Shown here: in pieces, positions 17,940 through 27,300 of the stretch | How positions within the stretch are numbered: the stretch's first letter is position 1 | Layout of the letters: each line of letters starts with the position of its first letter | NCBI RefSeq assembly: GCF_900302465.1 | Contig: NZ_OMOR01000001.1 | Coordinates: forward strand, 1,922,001-1,986,000 | Source: Ascidiaceihabitans donghaensis | Lineage (GTDB): Bacteria > Pseudomonadota > Alphaproteobacteria > Rhodobacterales > Rhodobacteraceae | Length of the DNA: 64,000 bases | Direction of reading: 5' to 3' | Program-made: the position numbers and the translations under genes | Notes under the pieces: model-generated | Databases searched by the model: none | What the model was told of the DNA's origin: nothing | What the model saw: the letters and a program-made list of their open reading frames with translations, nothing else

Positions 17940-19019
17940 CTAGGGATGACTGCGCTGCACCATGCCAAACAAATCCCGTGGATCATCGGGATCGGCCAGC
18001 AAATCCAATGCCTCAAAAAAATCGCTGCCTACAATCCGGTCGCGAATGAAACGCAAGGCACTGAAATCTTCGATGGCAAACCCGACGCTGTCAAACAATG
18101 TGATCTGGTCTTGCGACGTGCGTCCTTCGGCTTGTCCGGTCATAACCTGCCAAAGCTCTGTCACGGGGTGGTCTTCTGCCAGTTGCTGGATTTCGCCTTC
18201 GATGCGTGTTTGGGGCGGGTACTCTACAAAGATGTTTGCGCGGTGCAGGATGGCTTCCGCCAGTTCCGTTTTGCCCGGACAGTCCCCCCCGATGGCGTTG
18301 ATGTGGACACCTGCGCCGACCATGTTGTCGGACAATACGGTCGCGTTCTGCTTGTCTGCTGTGCATGTGGTGATGATGTGTGCGCCCTGAATGGCGTCCT
18401 GTGCCGATGTGCAGCAGGTGACTTTCAAACCGGTTCCGGCCAGATTGCGCGCCGCTTTTTCCGTAGCGGTGGGATCAATGTCGAACAATCGCACTTCTTC
18501 GATGCCCACGATAGCTTGCAAAGCGACGGCCTGAAATTCAGATTGGGCCCCATTTCCGATCATGGCCATCACACGGGCGCCTTTGGGGGCCAGCATCTTG
18601 GCCATCACGGCTGATGTGGCCGCTGTGCGCAGCGCTGTCAAAAGGGTCATTTCAGTCAAAAGGACAGGATACCCTGTGTCTACATTTGCCAAAAGTCCAA
18701 ACCCCACAACGGTTTGCAGCCCGCTTTTGATGTTCTTTGGGTGGCAGTTTACATATTTAAACCCGTAGTCCAGACCATCAGAGGTCGGCATCAATTCCAT
18801 CACCCCGTCTTCGGTGTGGCTACCCAAGCGGGGCGTTTTATCAAAGCTTTCCCAGCGTTTAAAATCATCCTCGATGTAGGCTGCGATGCCTTTCAGCGTG
18901 TCTTGCATGCCAATGTGGTGCACCAAACGCATCATGTTTTCGACAGAGACAAACGGGACCATAGCGGCCTTCGAGGGGGTCAAATGCGCAGATGTTTTGT
19001 GTTCCGGGAAAGCGTTCAT
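17940..19019 (-). CDS. Ornithine cyclodeaminase
   Basis: Converts L-ornithine to L-proline and ammonia with bound NAD. The 359-residue protein of the ornithine cyclodeaminase/mu-crystallin family has the substrate region GFKYVNCHPKN, the RTAATSAV helix, the Rossmann motif MIGNGAQSEF and the INAIGGDCPGKTEL segment typical of true ornithine cyclodeaminases of about 350 aa. ATG at 19019 is preceded by AGGAG at 7 bases. It follows arginase by 19 bases, forming an arginine-to-proline route. Confidence 0.92.
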   Translation of the reverse strand: MNAFPEHKTSAHLTPSKAAMVPFVSVENMMRLVHHIGMQDTLKGIAAYIEDDFKRWESFDKTPRLGSHTEDGVMELMPTSDGLDYGFKYVNCHPKNIKSGLQTVVGFGLLANVDTGYPVLLTEMTLLTALRTAATSAVMAKMLAPKGARVMAMIGNGAQSEFQAVALQAIVGIEEVRLFDIDPTATEKAARNLAGTGLKVTCCTSAQDAIQGAHIITTCTADKQNATVLSDNMVGAGVHINAIGGDCPGKTELAEAILHRANIFVEYPPQTRIEGEIQQLAEDHPVTELWQVMTGQAEGRTSQDQITLFDSVGFAIEDFSALRFIRDRIVGSDFFEALDLLADPDDPRDLFGMVQRSHP

Positions 19020-19038
19020 GGGAAGTCTCCTGTGGGGT

Positions 19039-19965
19039 TTAGGCAAATGCGCGTGTCGGGCGGTCAAAGACGGTGCGGCCAAAAGCGGAAGCCGTCAGGT
19101 CGACCATCAATTGTGCAGTCCGGCCGCGCTCATCGAGAAACGGGTTCAATTCAACAAGATCAAGCGAGGTCATCAAGGCGCTGTCGTGCAGCATTTCCAT
19201 CACAAGATGGGCTTCGCGCACTGTCGCACCTCCGGGTACAGTGGTGCCAACGGCGGGGGCCACTGAGGGGTCAAGGAAATCGACATCCAATGACACATGC
19301 AGCAAGCCGTTTGCGCGGCGGACCTTGTTCAAAAACTGGGCCAATGGTGCCGCGATCCCGTGTTCGTCAATGGCACGCATATCGATGCCGGTGATCTGAG
19401 TATCCTGAAGGGCCGCCCGCTCTGGTGCGTCGACCGACCGCAAACCCAGCATTGTGACATTTTCACAAGGCACTGGATGTTCAAACATCGGGAAATCGTG
19501 AAATCCTGTGCGCCCAGTCAGATAGCCGACCGGCGTGCCGTGCAGGTTGCCCGAACTGGTGCTTTGCGGTGTGTGGAAGTCGGTGTGGGCGTCCAGCCAC
19601 AACACAAACAAAGGGCGATCTTGGGCCGCGGCGTGGCGTGCCACACCCAGAACAGTGCCCAGCGACAAAGCGTGATCGCCTCCCATAAAGACGGGTAGGC
19701 TGTCTTGCATTGCTGTTTCGGCCACCCGCGCCAGTGCAGTTGTCCACCCGACGGTTTCGGGCAATGCAACCAGACCACTTTGTTCTGCGATTGCGTTTGC
19801 ATCTGGGGCGACATTGCCCAGATCATCGACTGTGTGACCCAACGATTGAAGGGCGGATGCGAGGCCAGCAGTGCGAAACGCATCTGGGCCCATCAAGCAC
19901 CCCTGTCTCGTTTTGCCACAATCCATAGGGGCGCCGATCAGTTTGATTGCGTGTGTTGCTGTCAT
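19039..19965 (-). CDS. rocF: Arginase
   Basis: Hydrolyses L-arginine to ornithine and urea in the cytoplasm. The 308-residue ureohydrolase shows all manganese-site motifs: MGGDHALSLG, WLDAHTDFHTP, and SLDVDFLDP with the later ELNPFLDERGRT. The product urea could feed the urease encoded at the start of the window, and ornithine the cyclodeaminase just downstream. Divergent from an Lrp-type regulator across a 108-bp region containing a clear palindrome. Confidence 0.95.
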   Translation of the reverse strand: MTATHAIKLIGAPMDCGKTRQGCLMGPDAFRTAGLASALQSLGHTVDDLGNVAPDANAIAEQSGLVALPETVGWTTALARVAETAMQDSLPVFMGGDHALSLGTVLGVARHAAAQDRPLFVLWLDAHTDFHTPQSTSSGNLHGTPVGYLTGRTGFHDFPMFEHPVPCENVTMLGLRSVDAPERAALQDTQITGIDMRAIDEHGIAAPLAQFLNKVRRANGLLHVSLDVDFLDPSVAPAVGTTVPGGATVREAHLVMEMLHDSALMTSLDLVELNPFLDERGRTAQLMVDLTASAFGRTVFDRPTRAFA

Positions 19966-20025
19966 TGGGATGTCTCATTTTACTGTTTAAGCAGGAGATA
20001 TCCGCGAAAATGTTCAGAAATAACT

Positions 20026-20047
20026 ATCCAAATTGATCAAATTGGAT
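20026..20047. promoter_or_regulatory. Lrp/AsnC-type operator palindrome
   Basis: A 22-bp dyad with outer arms ATCCAA and TTGGAT and centre TTGATCAA; only one mismatch per arm breaks perfect symmetry. It is AT-rich and centred between the divergent arginase and Lrp-type regulator genes, 26 bases before the regulator ATG. This is the expected position and form of an autoregulatory and pathway operator for an Lrp-family protein. Confidence 0.75.
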
Positions 20048-20073
20048 GTATATGTGCCAAAATGGAGGTGCAT

Positions 20074-20499
20074 ATGGACGATACGGACTTAAAGCTGATT
20101 GCGGCGTTGCGTCAGGACGCGCGGGCATCGTTGTCGGACTTGTCGGTCGCTCTTGGAATGTCACGCACCACAGTACGCAGCCGCATGGAACGTCTGAAGG
20201 CACGGGGTGACATTTTGGGCTTTTCGGTCGTTTTGCGTGAAGACAGCCTAAAAGATCCTGTGCGCGGTTTGATGATGATCGGTATCGAAGGCCGCGGCAC
20301 CGACCGTATCATCCGGCATTTGAACGGATTAAGTGCAGTGCGCGAGATTTACAGCACAAATGGCCGTTGGGACATCGTGGCTGAAGTTGGAACCGACACA
20401 TTGGAGAGTTTTGACCAATGTTTAAACCAGATCAGACGCCTGGATGGTATTGTCGCCAGCGAAACGAATTTACTGCTATCGGCGAAAAAAGTGACTTAG
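20074..20499 (+). CDS. Lrp/AsnC family transcriptional regulator
   Basis: A 141-residue Lrp-family protein: N-terminal helix-turn-helix (DLKLIAALRQDARASLSDLS, then the recognition helix MSRTTVRSRMERL) and a C-terminal RAM/ligand-binding ferredoxin-like domain. ATG at 20074 follows GGAGGT by 4 bases; an ATG 12 bases earlier overlaps that site and is rejected. The divergent position relative to arginase and ornithine cyclodeaminase suggests it senses arginine or ornithine, like PutR or BkdR-type local regulators. Its stop overlaps the end of dsbB by 4 bases. Confidence 0.92.
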   Translation: MDDTDLKLIAALRQDARASLSDLSVALGMSRTTVRSRMERLKARGDILGFSVVLREDSLKDPVRGLMMIGIEGRGTDRIIRHLNGLSAVREIYSTNGRWDIVAEVGTDTLESFDQCLNQIRRLDGIVASETNLLLSAKKVT

Positions 20500-20957
20500 G
20501 CGCGGGCTTTTAAGGCCATCAACCATGCCAGACACAAACCGGATGAAATCAACCCGTTCCAACCTGCCATGCTGATCCCGAACAAATCCCATGGAATGTC
20601 ATCGCAGCGCACCAAAGGGGCTGTCAAAATCTGTTCAAGCAATTGATCGGCGCTCAGCGTGCCGATGTCGCCGGATGTGCAGGACGTTGGGCCTTCAAAC
20701 CAGCCTTGTTCCACACCTGCGTGGTAAAACCCGTATCCTGCCGTGATGGCTGCTGCAATTGCGCCGCAAATGATCCAAAGAATGTGGGGCAGGGCCAGTG
20801 CCAGCACCCCAATGGCGATGGCAGCAACATGGGGATAGCGTTGCGTTATGCACAGCTTGCACGGGGCCAAACCACCCAAGTGCTGAAAGGCAAAGGCCGC
20901 CAACAAAAGCGCAAGTGATCCGCCTGCGGCAATTATAATCCAATAAGAACGCGTCAT
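20496..20957 (-). CDS. dsbB: Disulfide bond formation protein DsbB
   Basis: Inner-membrane quinone reductase that re-oxidises DsbA-type thiol oxidases. The 153-residue protein has four membrane helices, the first cysteine pair CKLC near residues 33-36 and a second periplasmic pair in PTSCTSG and VRCDD, all expected for DsbB. No dsbA is in the window. It overlaps the YqaA-type gene stop by 4 bases and is convergent with the Lrp gene. Confidence 0.9.
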   Translation of the reverse strand: MTRSYWIIIAAGGSLALLLAAFAFQHLGGLAPCKLCITQRYPHVAAIAIGVLALALPHILWIICGAIAAAITAGYGFYHAGVEQGWFEGPTSCTSGDIGTLSADQLLEQILTAPLVRCDDIPWDLFGISMAGWNGLISSGLCLAWLMALKARA

Positions 20958-21532
20958 ATTTTGCCCAATGCATAAAAGGTCGCGATCAGCACGACGATCG
21001 CCAGCATAAGAATAAGGCCAAGATAGCGTTCTATGAAATCACGAACCCGTGGGCCGAAGGTATAAAGCAGCCATGCCACCAGAAAGAAACGCAAACCCCG
21101 CGCCAGAATTGATGTTGCGATAAAGGTCATAAGTGGCATGCCGGTCCAACCGGACATGACAGTGATGACTTTGTAAGGGAAAGGCGTGATGCCAGCGGTC
21201 AACACGGCCCAAAACCCGAAATCGTTGAACTTGGTGCTGAATTCCTGCATCGCGTCGGCTTTGCCCAATGCAGCCAGCATTGGTTGGCCGATGGTTTCAT
21301 AGGCCATTGCTCCAATCGCATATCCAAGCAACCCGCCCAACACGGATGCCACCAGACCAACGCCGGCAATTTTGAAAGCGCGATGAGGGGCTGCCAGAAT
21401 CATGGGAATCATCAAGAGGTCCGGAGGAATCGGAAAAAACGAACTTTCCGCGAAAGCGACGATGGCCAAAATCCACATCGCTTTGGGGTGCTGCGCCCAT
21501 TCCAGCATCTTGGCGTTCAAATTTTTGAACAT
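20954..21532 (-). CDS. YqaA/DedA-type membrane protein
   Basis: A 192-residue SNARE-associated-Golgi-domain membrane protein. It begins MFKNLNAKMLEWAQHPKA, continues with AFAESSFFPIPPDLLMIPM, the conserved (F/Y)P.PPD.... block, and has the glycine-rich G-x-L-G-Y-x-I-G helix (LGGLLGYAIG) and ITPFPYKVITVMSG. The YqaA branch of DedA proteins may act in lipid scrambling or envelope homeostasis. The frame is open back through the tRNA-Leu gene to 21739, but the family start is at 21532 with GGTG upstream. Co-transcribed with dsbB. Confidence 0.88.
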   Translation of the reverse strand: MFKNLNAKMLEWAQHPKAMWILAIVAFAESSFFPIPPDLLMIPMILAAPHRAFKIAGVGLVASVLGGLLGYAIGAMAYETIGQPMLAALGKADAMQEFSTKFNDFGFWAVLTAGITPFPYKVITVMSGWTGMPLMTFIATSILARGLRFFLVAWLLYTFGPRVRDFIERYLGLILMLAIVVLIATFYALGKI

Positions 21533-21652
21533 TTTCACCCCTGTTTTCTGTTGAAAATAGGCCAGACCACGCAATTTATTCACAGTCAAGGCGCAGGGGT
21601 GCAAAATGCGCTGGACGCGCCCGAAGCGTCGGGTTAAACGACGTCCCATGAG

Positions 21653-21738
21653 GCCCAAGTGGCGGAATGGTAGACGCGGTGGATTCAAAATCCACTTCTG
21701 TAACAGGAGTGCCGGTTCGAGTCCGGCCTTGGGTACCA
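21653..21738 (+). tRNA. tRNA-Leu (anticodon CAA)
   Basis: Acceptor stem GCCCAAG pairs with CTTGGGT (one G-T pair), the anticodon stem GTGGA/TCCAC closes the loop TTCAAAA with anticodon CAA at 21686-21688, a long class II variable arm follows, and the T-arm is GCCGG-TTCGAGT-CCGGC. CCA is encoded at 21736-21738. The gene reads UUG leucine codons and stands alone. Confidence 0.96.
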
Positions 21739-22116
21739 ACAGGTTTTAGCACCTGACCTCGAAACGCTAAATCCACCAAATCTGGACGCGACCCTGGACA
21801 CTGTGTTGGTGCACAACGGGCTGGCTGGTTTCTGCCAGTTTTCATATCGAACAAAAATGAGTGTTGGCGGCTTTCTGAGCTGCATTACGATTCGGTGAAA
21901 CCCGCCACCGGTTGGGACATTCGTGGACCGTTTGCAGGCGCAACCCGTGCGATTTTTCCGATTTGCTTTGGTTTAACTCGATAAATTGGGTCTTGGCGTC
22001 AACTTATCCACATAGATGTTGACGATAGGGGGCCACATGCCACTATAGAGCGCATATGGGCGAAGATGTCGCAGCGATGCGGCACTATAAGACAAGACTT
22101 GGGGGACAGTCGGGCA
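21739..22116. other. Intergenic region between tRNA-Leu and the OmpA-like gene
   Basis: No gene is recognisable here. The right-hand part carries a probable promoter and a DnaA-box-like sequence (listed separately). The left part, 21739-21900, has no terminator I can point to after the tRNA. Confidence 0.5.
21998..22048 (+). promoter_or_regulatory. Probable promoter with DnaA-box consensus and inverted repeat
   Basis: TTGACG at 22019-22024 and CTATAG at 22043-22048 form a sigma-70-like pair with an 18-base spacer. GTCAAC (21998-22003) and GTTGAC (22018-22023) are inverted arms that enclose TTATCCACA (22004-22012), a perfect match to the DnaA-box consensus. The OmpA-like gene starts 69 bases downstream of the -10. 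Confidence 0.45.
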
Positions 22117-23295
22117 ATGATAAAAGATATGTTAACAAAGAATTTGCCGTGGGCCGCGCCAGTGGTGGCGATCGGGCTTGCTGCATCTGGCGTTTTTGAT
22201 CGCGGTGAAAACGCGGAACCACAACAGGTTCAATCAACTGCAAATGTAGCCGCACCTGCCGCGGCAGTCGTACAACCACAACCTGCACAAGTCGCTGCCA
22301 CGACGTCAGTTGTGACCGACGAAAACGAGGTCAGCCAGACGTCGAACCTTGCGACATCTTTCAACAGCTTGACGGCTGCAGGTGTGTTGGATCAATCGGT
22401 TGTGACCGAACCTGCGCAACCTACACAAGTCGCTGCTGTCGAACCTGCACCTGCCGCGCCGCGCCAACCGTCGCTTGACGATGATCCGGCCGGTTTCTTT
22501 GCCGCTGCACAGGCAAAGCTGGCGGCCAAGACATCATGCTACGAAGATTTGCGCAATCTGACCGAACAAGCGCGGGTATATTTCCCAAGCGGCGGTCTGA
22601 CGGGCGGTGAACGTGGCATGGGGCAGGCGCGATTGATCGGCTTGGTGGCGCAAGAATGTCCCGGCGTTCAAATCATTGTGGAAGGCCATTCCGACCCGTC
22701 TGGCGATCCGGACGTGAACCTGCGTCTCAGCCGCCAGCGCGCGGAGGCCATCGTGGCGCGTGTTGCGGCGTCTGGCATCAACACGTCCAATTTTATCGTT
22801 AAAGGCATGGGGCAATCGGTTCCATCGACGGTACGCGGTCCGAAGCCTGCCAGCTTTTATGACCGCCGTGTCGAATTTGACGTTGTGCAAACACGCGTCT
22901 CTGCGACTTTGAACAGTGCAGCACCGCGTCCGCTTGCGCCTTGTGTTGCACAGCTGAAGGATGCCGTGTCGCAGGTTAAAGTGTTTTATGCGCCACGCTC
23001 GATCACGTCGTCTGCATCCGACATGCAAGCTGCTTTGAACCTTGCGATCAAAGCATCGGCGTGCCCGCAGGCGCGTTTGCGTGTTGTGGGTCAGCACACA
23101 GACCAGGAAGGTGCGGGCGAGACACCTGCAACGGGCCGGTTGCGTGCAGCCGCTTTGATGAGTGCGTTGGTCGGTCAAGGCATCGAGTCGACACAAGTCA
23201 TCATCGCCGCGCCGTCATGGTCGCAAACAGACCCGGATCAGCCAGGCCTCAGCAGCAGCCGCATCGACTTTGATGTGATTGTCGACGAAGGCTGA
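22117..23295 (+). CDS. OmpA-family protein with two OmpA-C-like domains
   Basis: A 392-residue envelope protein. The N-terminus has a hydrophobic export segment (about 11-27), then a low-complexity Ala/Gln/Pro/Val linker to about residue 130. A first OmpA-C peptidoglycan-binding domain follows (IIVEGHSDPSGDPDVNLRLS, then RAEAIVARVAASGI and the G.G...P motif GMGQSVPS). A second, more degenerate copy follows (LRVVGQHTDQEGAG, RAAALMSALVGQGI). Such proteins tether the outer membrane to the cell wall. The start is ATG 22117; ATG at 22129 is possible. A strong terminator follows. Confidence 0.85.
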   Translation: MIKDMLTKNLPWAAPVVAIGLAASGVFDRGENAEPQQVQSTANVAAPAAAVVQPQPAQVAATTSVVTDENEVSQTSNLATSFNSLTAAGVLDQSVVTEPAQPTQVAAVEPAPAAPRQPSLDDDPAGFFAAAQAKLAAKTSCYEDLRNLTEQARVYFPSGGLTGGERGMGQARLIGLVAQECPGVQIIVEGHSDPSGDPDVNLRLSRQRAEAIVARVAASGINTSNFIVKGMGQSVPSTVRGPKPASFYDRRVEFDVVQTRVSATLNSAAPRPLAPCVAQLKDAVSQVKVFYAPRSITSSASDMQAALNLAIKASACPQARLRVVGQHTDQEGAGETPATGRLRAAALMSALVGQGIESTQVIIAAPSWSQTDPDQPGLSSSRIDFDVIVDEG

Positions 23296-23327
23296 ACACG
23301 CTTAAAATTAGATCTACTTTGCACGTT

Positions 23328-23364
23328 AAAGCACCTGGCACCTCGCCGGGTGCTTTTCTTTTTT
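23328..23364 (+). terminator. Intrinsic terminator after the OmpA-like gene
   Basis: A 12-bp stem, AAAGCACCTGGC with GCCGGGTGCTTT (one T-G wobble), a 5-base loop and a T-rich run (TTCTTTTTT). It lies 33 bases past the stop codon. Confidence 0.9.
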
Positions 23365-24175
23365 GCCGCCCTGTTTTTCTAATCTGGGTCCTCATTGATC
23401 CGAGTTCCGGATCGTCTGAAACTCAGCATTGTCCCGCGGGAACAGAAGGGGCGCTGTATTGATTTGATTCGTCTCAGATTGTGGCAATCTTGGCGGTCAT
23501 GGCGAACCAGTTTGGGCCAGTTTCAACGATTGGTTCTTATTCATGAACAGCTTGTGAACAGAAAAATGCGACAGTTCGTGGGGGCTTTGGCAAGGCACAG
23601 TATTTGGCATTGTGGGTGGTTTTGGAAACAATTCTATTGCAGGACATGTCCAATTTATGCGGCTCAATCCGCTGAACCCAAGGTTTTTAATGGATTTATT
23701 GGAAATCCCTTTGTTTCCATACAGAGAACGTGGATTCAATGACTGGTTGAATCGTGGAAAATCACTCTGCACACGCTCCGGTTGGAACGCACCAAATGTG
23801 GGATTTTAGTCGTATTTTTCCCTTTTGCTACAGGTCCTGCTTTGGGTATGAGTGAACTTGCCCAACTGGGGGGCGATGTCTGTAGGTCACGGGGGCGACC
23901 GCACAACGACGCATCAAATCAGATGCGGAGGACGTGCGTTCGCAGTGTTGTTATGCGCAACATTTGTGACGTTTGTTCGAAGGCGCAATCGGTCAGATAA
24001 TGGCCCCAATTGCGCCCTTCTGATGGCCTGTTTGCAGGTCATTCCTCCTATCTGTTGATGAGCAATGTGTGGGTCGCCATGACCAGTGTGCATCGCTTTG
24101 GTTTGGGAAAATGCGGGGTCTGTCACTGTTTGACAGACTTTGCGGGCGAAAGCCGTAACGAGGAGAGAACGAACA
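23365..24175. other. Long leader/intergenic region before the giant RTX gene
   Basis: About 810 bases with no convincing gene. Short open frames occur on both strands but their translations look random and lack ribosome-binding sites. The DNA from about 23560 to 23830 is visibly richer in A/T than the surroundings. It probably contains the promoter and a long 5' leader of the giant gene; I cannot place the promoter with confidence. Confidence 0.5.
24118..24138 (+). repeat. Perfect 8-bp hairpin in the leader of the giant gene
   Basis: GTCTGTCA and TGACAGAC are exact inverted arms with a 5-base loop. It lies 38 bases before a short open frame and about 190 bases before the giant gene. It may be an operator or an RNA stem; no T-run follows, so it is not a standard terminator. 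Confidence 0.5.
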
Positions 24176-24319
24176 ATGACACTGGTTCTATTTGAAACCA
24201 CAGCACGCCGCCGCGCAAAGGCAGGCAAGGTGCGAGACTGCGTTTCGCCTCTTCTTTCCAAATCACAACAACTTTTCATCTTTCCGGCCGCGTCGCGCGC
24301 CGTGTGCGACCACGCGTAG
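24176..24319 (+). CDS. Possible leader peptide, 47 codons
   Basis: ATG at 24176 is preceded by AGGAGA at about 9 bases, a good ribosome-binding site. The frame reads MTLVLFETTARRRAKAGKV and ends with TAG at 24317-24319, 12 bases before the giant gene's ATG. The close spacing and strong site suggest a translated upstream open frame that could couple to or control translation of the giant protein. The peptide is basic in its first half; no family recognised. Chance occurrence cannot be excluded. Confidence 0.4.
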   Translation: MTLVLFETTARRRAKAGKVRDCVSPLLSKSQQLFIFPAASRAVCDHA

Positions 24320-24331
24320 GAGTATTTAGCC

Positions 24332-27300
24332 ATGACAACGACACTTGATTTCAACAACCTGGCCACAGGCACCGTTGTAGACAATGAATTCCAATCCCAG
24401 GGCGTAACAGTTTCTGCGTTCGGCGGCTCCGGGCAAGCAATGGTTTTTGACACTGCCAACCCAACAGGTGGCGACCACGATCTTGCCACGAACAACTTGG
24501 GCAAAGCGTTGATCATTTCCGAAGACGGCGACGGTAATGATCCCGATGACAACGCCAGTGGCGGTACATTCCGGTTCCAGTTCCATGACGCGACATCCGT
24601 TGAAAGCCTGACGTTCCTCGACAATGAAGAAGGCGCAACAGTCTACTTCTACGACGAACACGGTCAGGTCATGGGCCAACAAACCATCGCGGGCGGCGTG
24701 AACAACGGTCAGCAAGTCGTCAGCTTTGACGTTGAGGGCGCATATTGGATGGACGTTTGCCTGCATGGGTCCGGCGCGATCGACAATCTTGTGTTTGATC
24801 AAGGCGCAGCCGGTGACAACCTTGACGGTATTGTTGAAGGCACAGATTCCGCTGACGTTATCAACAATGACTACGAAGGCGACCCTGACGGCGACAAAAC
24901 AGACAACGGCGACGCGGTCTTGCAGGGCCAAGGTGCACAAGACGACATTATCATCGCAGGCGGCGGCAACGACTTTGTGTTGGCTGGCGACGGCGACGAC
25001 AAAGTGCAAGGCAACGATGGCGACGATACGCTGTGTGGCCAGGACGGTGACGACACGCTGCACGGCGGTGCAGGCAACGATTTCCTGGAAGGCATGAACG
25101 ACAATGACGTTGTTGATGGCGGAACCGGCAACGACCAGATCTTTGGCGATGCCGGCGAAGATACACTGGTTGGTGCATCCGGAGATGACACAATCGAAGG
25201 TGGTTCAGGCGCAGACCAGATTTCTGGCGGCGCGGATGATGACAAGATCGAAGGCGGCACAGGCAACGACACGATCTACGGCGATGATGGCGGTGTTGGC
25301 GCGGACGCAAAAGTGCGCGAAAGCTTCGAATGGGACAAAGCGCCAGACACTAACGGTGGCGGTGGCGCAGGCATCGACAATGGGGATGAACTGGACAGCG
25401 GGTTTACACAAAACACCGGCAACGTGGATGTGACGTACTTTGTTACAAACGCAACAAGCGCTGTCACAAACGCATTCTCCACATCCGACCAGAATTCTGA
25501 CGGCATCGAACATGACGGCGATGGTGTTGATGAAAACAGCTCATTGGATTCGATCCTGAATGGCAACAATGGCCGTGCTGACTACCATCTTGCCTTCTCT
25601 AACAGCGTTATGGATGTTTCCTTTAACATCAATGATGTAGACGGCGACGGCGTTGTACGTGTCTTCGCGTTTGACGCGCAGGGCAATGCGATTGAAGTGA
25701 ACTTGACGGGCGGCAGCAATGTCACAATTTCGGGTGACACAATCGACAGCAACGGGGGCTACCTTGAAGACACAGCCGCTGAATACGCGACAACAGTATC
25801 TATCCCGGGCCCCGTGTCCAAAATTGTGATCAAGCACACGCAGGACGGCGTCAACAATTCAGGCATCAACATCACAGACGTCTATTTTGACGCGCCTGTC
25901 GCAGACACTGGCCCCGATGGGGACGACAGCATTGATGCGGGTGACGGCGATGATGTTGTGTTTGGCGAAGGCGGCAACGACACGCTGAACGGCGATGCGG
26001 GCAATGACCTGTTGAACGGTGGTGATGGCGACGACCGCATCTTCGGCGGAGCGGGCAATGACACGCTGGAAGGCGGCGATGGCAATGACACATTGGGCGG
26101 CGCTGATTACGGCAACGACCTGATTTCTGGCGGCGCCGGCGATGACATGGTCGAAGCCTCTTTCGGCGATGACACCATTGATGGCGGTTCAGGCAACGAT
26201 GATCTGTGGGCCTCTGCGGACAACGATCTGGTGACAGGCGGCACAGGCAACGACAACATCCATGGTGGTCATGGCCGCGATGAGCTGTATGGCGAAGAAG
26301 ACAACGACACCATCTACGGCGGGTCTGACAGCGACACGATTGATGGCGGGTCAGGCAACGATTCCCTTTTTGGGGACGGAAACTTCAAAGACGACACCGG
26401 TGCAGGCGCTGCGGACACCATTTCGGGCGGTGACGGCGACGACTACATCGAAGGCAACGAAGGCGATGACGTCATTTACGGCGACAACGGCGAAGACACT
26501 TCGGGCACGGCACCCACCCGCGAGATTTTTGAATGGGACGAAGGCCCCGGTTTTGGAAACAACGCGAATGTGTCGGACTTTAGCCAAGATACCGGCAACG
26601 CCAACATCACTTTCAACATCCTCAGCGCGTCTGGCGGCGTTACAAATGAATACGAAACAGACGCTCAGTACACCGCGGACCTTGATGCAGGCGTAAATGA
26701 CAACGCGTCATTCAATTCGATCCTGAATGGCGATGCGAACTCTGCCACTTACGGTTGGACGTCCGACACGCCTGTTGAAAATGTGGAATTCCGGATCAAC
26801 GACATCGACGGCGATGGCCGCGTTGTGGTTCGGGCCTATGACGAAGACGGCAACGCGATTGAAGTTGTGCTGTCGGACGCTGGGTCTGATCTGGCCTTGT
26901 CCAACGCGGACGGTGTGCCGGGCAACGACACAGCCTCCAGCATTGATGGCGATTATGTAGACGACAACGATCCAGGCCACTCTGTTCTGGTCACAATCCC
27001 GGGGCCTGTGTCCCGTTGGGAAGTGCTGCACGAACAAGACGGCAACCTGAATTCAGGCATCAACTTCACTGACATCGCATTTGATGTGCCGGGCACCCCC
27101 GACACGAACGGCGAAGGTGGCGATGACACGATCATCGGTGGCGAAGGCGCTGACCAGATGTTCGGCGAAGGCGGCGACGATACATTCATCGTCTCCAGCT
27201 CGGACGATGGCAACGGCGATGTGATCGACGGCGGCAACGGACCGGATCAAACAACGGACAACGATGTTCTTGATCTGCGCGGCGCCGGCGTTCTGACGAT

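Noticed and set aside
21653-21738. tRNA-Leu as an integration site for an island containing the giant RTX gene
   Set aside because: No integrase lies beside it and I found no repeat of the tRNA 3' end downstream. The next gene is a typical OmpA-like chromosomal gene.
23395-23772. Open frames of about 90-115 codons on both strands between the OmpA-like terminator and the giant gene
   Set aside because: Translations look random, with many W/R/C residues, no ribosome-binding site and no motif.
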